NCBI GenBank assembly: GCA_963717135.1
Contig: CAVQVN010000002.1
Coordinates: 62,001-126,000 of the forward strand
Length of the DNA: 64,000 nt
Direction: 5' to 3'
Source: UBA4744 sp963717135
GTDB lineage: Bacteria; Actinomycetota; Acidimicrobiia; Spongiisociales; UBA4744
Part shown: positions 60,915-64,000 of the stretch, piece after piece
How positions within the stretch are numbered: position 1 is the first letter of the stretch
Layout of the letters: every line of letters begins with the position of its first letter
Notes under the pieces: generated by a model
The model's input: only the letters and a program-made list of their open reading frames with translations
Database searches by the model: none
What the model was told of the DNA's origin: nothing
Program-made: the position numbers and the translations under genes

Positions 60915-61491
60915 TCGAGCCGCCCGGGGGCGGCTCATCGTGATATCCGGTCCTTCCGGCGTCGGCAAATCGACGGTGGTTGGCGCCTTGGCGGACCGCC
61001 ATCGGTTCTTCTTTTCGATATCGGCGACCACCCGGACGGCCCGGCCCGGAGAAACCAACGGTGTCGAGTACTACTTCGTCGACTCCGACGAGTTTGGGCG
61101 TATGCGCGACCGGAGCGATCTCCTCGAGTGGGCGGAGTACAGCGGGAACCTCTACGGAACTCCCCGTGCTCCGGTTCTCGAGAGGCTGGCGAGCGGGGAC
61201 GACGTTCTTCTCGACATCGAGGTCCAAGGGGCGATGCAGGTCAAGGAATCGTATCCCGGCGCGATCACGTTGTTCCTGACACCGCCGACCGAAGAGGAAC
61301 TGGAGCGGAGGTTGCGGAATCGGGGCGACACTTCGCCCGAAGACATCGAGCGCCGTCTTTCCATCGCCCGCCGACAACTTCAGGAAGCCCGCCAACGTTT
61401 CGATCATCTGGTGGTGAATGATTCCGTAGAGGCGGCGGTGGAACGGATTCTGCGTATACTGAGTGCCCCTTCAACGAAAGCCGACAAATGA
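60886..61491 (+). CDS. gmk: Guanylate kinase
   Basis: 201 residues from GTG inside mihF; a later GTG would cut the first beta strand. P-loop ISGPSGVGKSTV, GMP-binding TTRTARPGETNGVEYYFV, SGNLYGTP and LDIEVQGAMQVK. ATGA overlap with rpoZ. Confidence 0.94.
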   Translation: MPHSSKNSPDRAARGRLIVISGPSGVGKSTVVGALADRHRFFFSISATTRTARPGETNGVEYYFVDSDEFGRMRDRSDLLEWAEYSGNLYGTPRAPVLERLASGDDVLLDIEVQGAMQVKESYPGAITLFLTPPTEEELERRLRNRGDTSPEDIERRLSIARRQLQEARQRFDHLVVNDSVEAAVERILRILSAPSTKADK

Positions 61492-61718
61492 TTAACCCAC
61501 CGATTGAGGACGTCCTGGCGCAAACCGGCGGCCGCTTTGACCTGGTTGTCGTGGCCGCCCGACGGGCCCGTCAAATCAACGCCTATTTCAACCAGCTAGG
61601 CGAAGGCATAGGCCATTACATTCCACCACAGGTCCACTCGCTGTCTCACAAACCGCTCACCATTGCCTTGGAAGAGATCGCCCAGGGCAAAGTGGCGGTC
61701 GAACACGTCGAAGAGTAA
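61488..61718 (+). CDS. rpoZ: RNA polymerase omega subunit
   Basis: 76 residues. Omega helps assemble beta-prime. Motif FDLVVVAARRARQINAYFNQ and SHKPLTIALEEIAQGKV are conserved. Usual place between gmk and coaBC. Confidence 0.93.
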   Translation: MINPPIEDVLAQTGGRFDLVVVAARRARQINAYFNQLGEGIGHYIPPQVHSLSHKPLTIALEEIAQGKVAVEHVEE

Positions 61719-61722
61719 GGCG

Positions 61723-62913
61723 GTGCTGCACGGCCGCCGGATCCTGGTTGGGGTTTCGGGAGGCGTTGCAGCATACAAGGCCGTTTATCTGGTCCGGCGG
61801 CTTGCGGAACGAGGCGCAGAGGTGCGGGTGATGATGACCGCATCCGCTCACCAGTTTGTCGGCAGTCAGAGTTTCGCCGCCGTCACCGGCCACCATGTTG
61901 CCCGGGATCTCTTTGGGGGAGAGTCGGTGAGTCCCCACACCGAACTGGCACAATGGGCCGAGGCGGTAGTCGTCGCGCCTGCCACCGCCAATACTCTCTC
62001 CAAAGCAGCTCATGGACTGGCCGACGACCTGGTCTCGGCAACCTTGCTGGCTACCAAGGCTCCCCTGTTTTTTGCCCCGGCCATGCATGCGGAGATGTGG
62101 GAGAACCCCGCAACCCAACGAAACGTCGCGTTGTTACGGGATGACGGTCACCGGATTGTGGGGCCTGCCGTTGGTGAGCTGGCCGGAGGCGATGTCGGAC
62201 CGGGCCGGATGGCCGAGCCGGAACAGATAGTGGAGGAACTCGAACGTGCCCTAGCGGGCCGTTTGAGCGGCTTTCGCGTGCTGGTGACGGCCGGAGGGAC
62301 CCGCGAGCCCATCGATCCGGTCAGGTTCATCGGCAACCGGTCCTCCGGGAAAATGGGCTGGGCGGTCGCGGCCGAAGCCGCAATTGCAGGCGCGGAGGTG
62401 ATCCTGGTATCGAGCGCCGGACTCCCGGCCCCGCACCGTGTCACTCTCGTCGAAGTCGAAACCGCGGAAGAAATGGCGGAAGCGGTTGCCGAAGTAGCCT
62501 CGACCGTCGGCGCCGTCGTGATGGCCGCCGCGGTTGCCGACTTCCGTCCGGTTATCCAAGCGACCACCAAGATTCGCCGGGCGGCCGGCCCACCCCGTAT
62601 CGAGCTGGAGGCTACTCCCGATATCCTGGCCGGGCTGTCCGCCATGGATCCCCGCCCCTTCCTGGTCGGGTTCGCGGCCGAAATCGGATCCATGGACGGT
62701 GCCATCGAGAAGGCCCGGTCGAAAGGTGTCGACCTCATTGTGGCCAACGACGTCGCCGCGGCCGGATCCGGGTTCGGCTCCGACACCAACCAGGTTACGT
62801 TGGTCGACCCGCAAGGCAGAGTCGACCAGTGGCCGCTGCTCACCAAACGGGAGGTGGCCAGGCGGCTTTGTGACTATCTGGCCGATCAGCTCGGCGAACC
62901 GGTGAAGGACTGA
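61723..62913 (+). CDS. coaBC: Bifunctional phosphopantothenoylcysteine decarboxylase / phosphopantothenate--cysteine ligase
   Basis: 396 residues from GTG 4 bases after rpoZ. Two steps of CoA synthesis. CoaC half: VGVSGGVAAYKAV, catalytic His in VSPHTELAQWAEAVVVAPAT, PAMHAEMWENPATQRN. CoaB half from about 183: VTAGGTREPIDPVRFIGNRS SGKMG region, AAAVADFRP and the closing nucleotide-specific NDV...GSDTNQVTL. Confidence 0.94.
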   Translation: MLHGRRILVGVSGGVAAYKAVYLVRRLAERGAEVRVMMTASAHQFVGSQSFAAVTGHHVARDLFGGESVSPHTELAQWAEAVVVAPATANTLSKAAHGLADDLVSATLLATKAPLFFAPAMHAEMWENPATQRNVALLRDDGHRIVGPAVGELAGGDVGPGRMAEPEQIVEELERALAGRLSGFRVLVTAGGTREPIDPVRFIGNRSSGKMGWAVAAEAAIAGAEVILVSSAGLPAPHRVTLVEVETAEEMAEAVAEVASTVGAVVMAAAVADFRPVIQATTKIRRAAGPPRIELEATPDILAGLSAMDPRPFLVGFAAEIGSMDGAIEKARSKGVDLIVANDVAAAGSGFGSDTNQVTLVDPQGRVDQWPLLTKREVARRLCDYLADQLGEPVKD

Positions 62914-62921
62914 TCGGACCG

Positions 62922-62927
62922 TATACT
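62922..62927 (+). promoter_or_regulatory. -10 box of metK (leaderless)
   Basis: TATACT, the best -10 match in the window, 7 bases before the metK ATG and 8 bases after the coaBC stop. No ribosome-binding site. Confidence 0.55.
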
Positions 62928-62934
62928 CGCCTGC

Positions 62935-64000
62935 ATGCGTAGCTGGTATTTCACGTCGGAGTCGGTCACGGAAGGGCATCCCGACAAAATCGCCGATCGC
63001 ATATCCGACGGCGTCTTGGACGCCGTCCTGGCCGAAGACCCTCATGGCCGGGTCGCTTGCGAGGTTCTGCTCACCGACAACAGGGTCATCGTGGCCGGAG
63101 AAATCACTACCAGCGCGATCATCGATGTAGAAGGCTCCGTCCGGCAATCAATTCGAGACGCCGGTTATGACGATCCACGGGGTCCGTTCGCCGCGGATAC
63201 CTGCGATGTGGAAGTGATCGTCAAACGGCAAAGCCCCGACATCGCCGGAGGGGTGTCTCAATCCCTGGAGATACGAAACGGCTCAGAAGACCCTTTCGAT
63301 GTCCTGGGTGCCGGTGACCAGGGAATAATGTTCGGTTACGCGGTAGACGAGACCCCCGAACGGATGCCGTTGTCCATTCAGCTCGCCCATCGTCTGGCCG
63401 AGCAACTGGCCAATGTGCGAAAAGACCAGACCCTTGGCTATCTGGGACCCGACGGGAAGACCCAGGTCACCGTTCGATATCAGGGAAGCCGGCCGGTCGG
63501 TGTGCACCGGGTTCTGATCTCCACACAACATGCCGAGGACTTCGACCCGGCCGGCCTGGAGGCCGATCTCCGCAAACACGTCCTCGAGCCGGTCCTCCCC
63601 GATGCGGGCGGTGATTACGAGTTCATCGTCAATCCTTCGGGCCGTTTCGTGGTCGGCGGTCCGGTCGGCGACACCGGATTGACCGGACGCAAAGTGATCG
63701 TGGACACCTACGGGGGGGCCGCCCGCCATGGTGGGGGTTGCTTCTCGGGCAAAGATCCGACCAAGGTCGATCGTTCCGCCGCGTACGCCGCCCGCCACGT
63801 CGCCCGCAATCTGGTGGCCGCCGGCCTGGTCGGCCGGTGCGAGCTGCAATTGTCATACGCCATCGGTAGGGCCAAGCCGTTCTCGACCTTTCTGGAGACT
63901 TTTGGAACAGAGACGCTTCCGATCCATCAGATTGAGAGGCTTATCGCCGAGCATTTTGACTTCCGGCCACTTGCCATGATCAATCGTTACGATCTGCAAC
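62935..64000 (+). CDS. metK: S-adenosylmethionine synthase, 3' truncated by the window
   Basis: 355 residues are visible and the frame is open to the last base. Makes SAM from Met and ATP. Signatures: FTSESVTEGHPDKIADRISD, GAGDQGIMFGYA, the phosphate loop GGAARHGGGCFSGKDPTKVD and RSAAYAARHVARN. About 40-50 residues should be missing. No SAM riboswitch: the message appears leaderless. Confidence 0.95.
   Translation, partial: MRSWYFTSESVTEGHPDKIADRISDGVLDAVLAEDPHGRVACEVLLTDNRVIVAGEITTSAIIDVEGSVRQSIRDAGYDDPRGPFAADTCDVEVIVKRQSPDIAGGVSQSLEIRNGSEDPFDVLGAGDQGIMFGYAVDETPERMPLSIQLAHRLAEQLANVRKDQTLGYLGPDGKTQVTVRYQGSRPVGVHRVLISTQHAEDFDPAGLEADLRKHVLEPVLPDAGGDYEFIVNPSGRFVVGGPVGDTGLTGRKVIVDTYGGAARHGGGCFSGKDPTKVDRSAAYAARHVARNLVAAGLVGRCELQLSYAIGRAKPFSTFLETFGTETLPIHQIERLIAEHFDFRPLAMINRYDLQ

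Noticed and set aside
62914..62934. SAM riboswitch before metK
   Set aside because: Only 21 bases lie between coaBC and metK, occupied by a -10 box.

Overview
The window is a nearly gap-free stretch of an actinobacterial chromosome (high GC, genes tightly packed, many ATGA/GTGA start-stop overlaps). The lineage call rests on gene content and order: a mycothiol synthase (mshD), the phosphatidylinositol mannoside set pgsA-patA-pimA, the actinobacterial integration host factor mihF beside gmk and rpoZ, pdxS-pdxT-yebC-ruvCAB, yajC-secD-secF-apt-relA, and aro-efp-nusB-pyr. Thr-rich extracytoplasmic linkers and a monoderm type IV pilus locus suggest Acidimicrobiia or a near relative; that class-level call is an inference. 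No rRNA, tRNA, CRISPR array, prophage or insertion sequence was seen.

Layout. 1-5.3 kb: tail of a cysteine desulfurase-like gene, a reverse-strand pair (patatin phospholipase, Gfo/Idh/MocA oxidoreductase) divergent from mshD, a small zinc-ribbon membrane protein, and an aminoglycoside-phosphotransferase-fold protein that has lost its catalytic residues. 5.3-17.6 kb: thrS, an MMPL/RND exporter with a small membrane partner, citrate synthase and an EF-G-like GTPase on the reverse strand, then pgsA-patA-pimA and a DUF3048 protein. 17.6-32 kb: pdxST, yebC, a DUF2237 gene and a DUF222/HNH gene on the reverse strand, a 600-base repeat-bearing gap, ruvCAB, queA-tgt, yajC-secDF, apt-relA. 32-42.4 kb: MBL hydrolase, hisS, aspS, rarA, a 64-residue membrane protein, alaS, ruvX, mltG, aroE. 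42.4-52.4 kb: a type IV pilus locus (DUF4388, pilB, pilT, pilC, pilA, pilD, pilM, pilN, pilO, pilP-like) lying between aroE and aroCKB. 52.4-64 kb: aroCKB, efp, nusB, an attenuated pyrimidine operon (pyrR-pyrB-pyrC-pyrD-pyrF), mihF, gmk, rpoZ, coaBC and the 5' part of metK.

Most of the window is conserved housekeeping. The points most worth following are regulatory: (i) a TANNNT -10 box 6-9 bases before the start codon, with no Shine-Dalgarno, at nine genes, indicating leaderless mRNAs; (ii) the pyr leader, which combines a PyrR-binding hairpin, a U-tract terminator and a 26-codon leader ORF that runs into pyrR; (iii) a shared RNA-like motif in the leaders of pilT and pilA. Protein-level oddities are PilT with an N-terminal MshEN domain, the pseudokinase beside thrS, and Thr-rich linkers in three membrane-anchored proteins. 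Start codons were chosen from ribosome-binding sites, -10 boxes, operon overlaps and family N-termini, and often differ from the longest possible frame.
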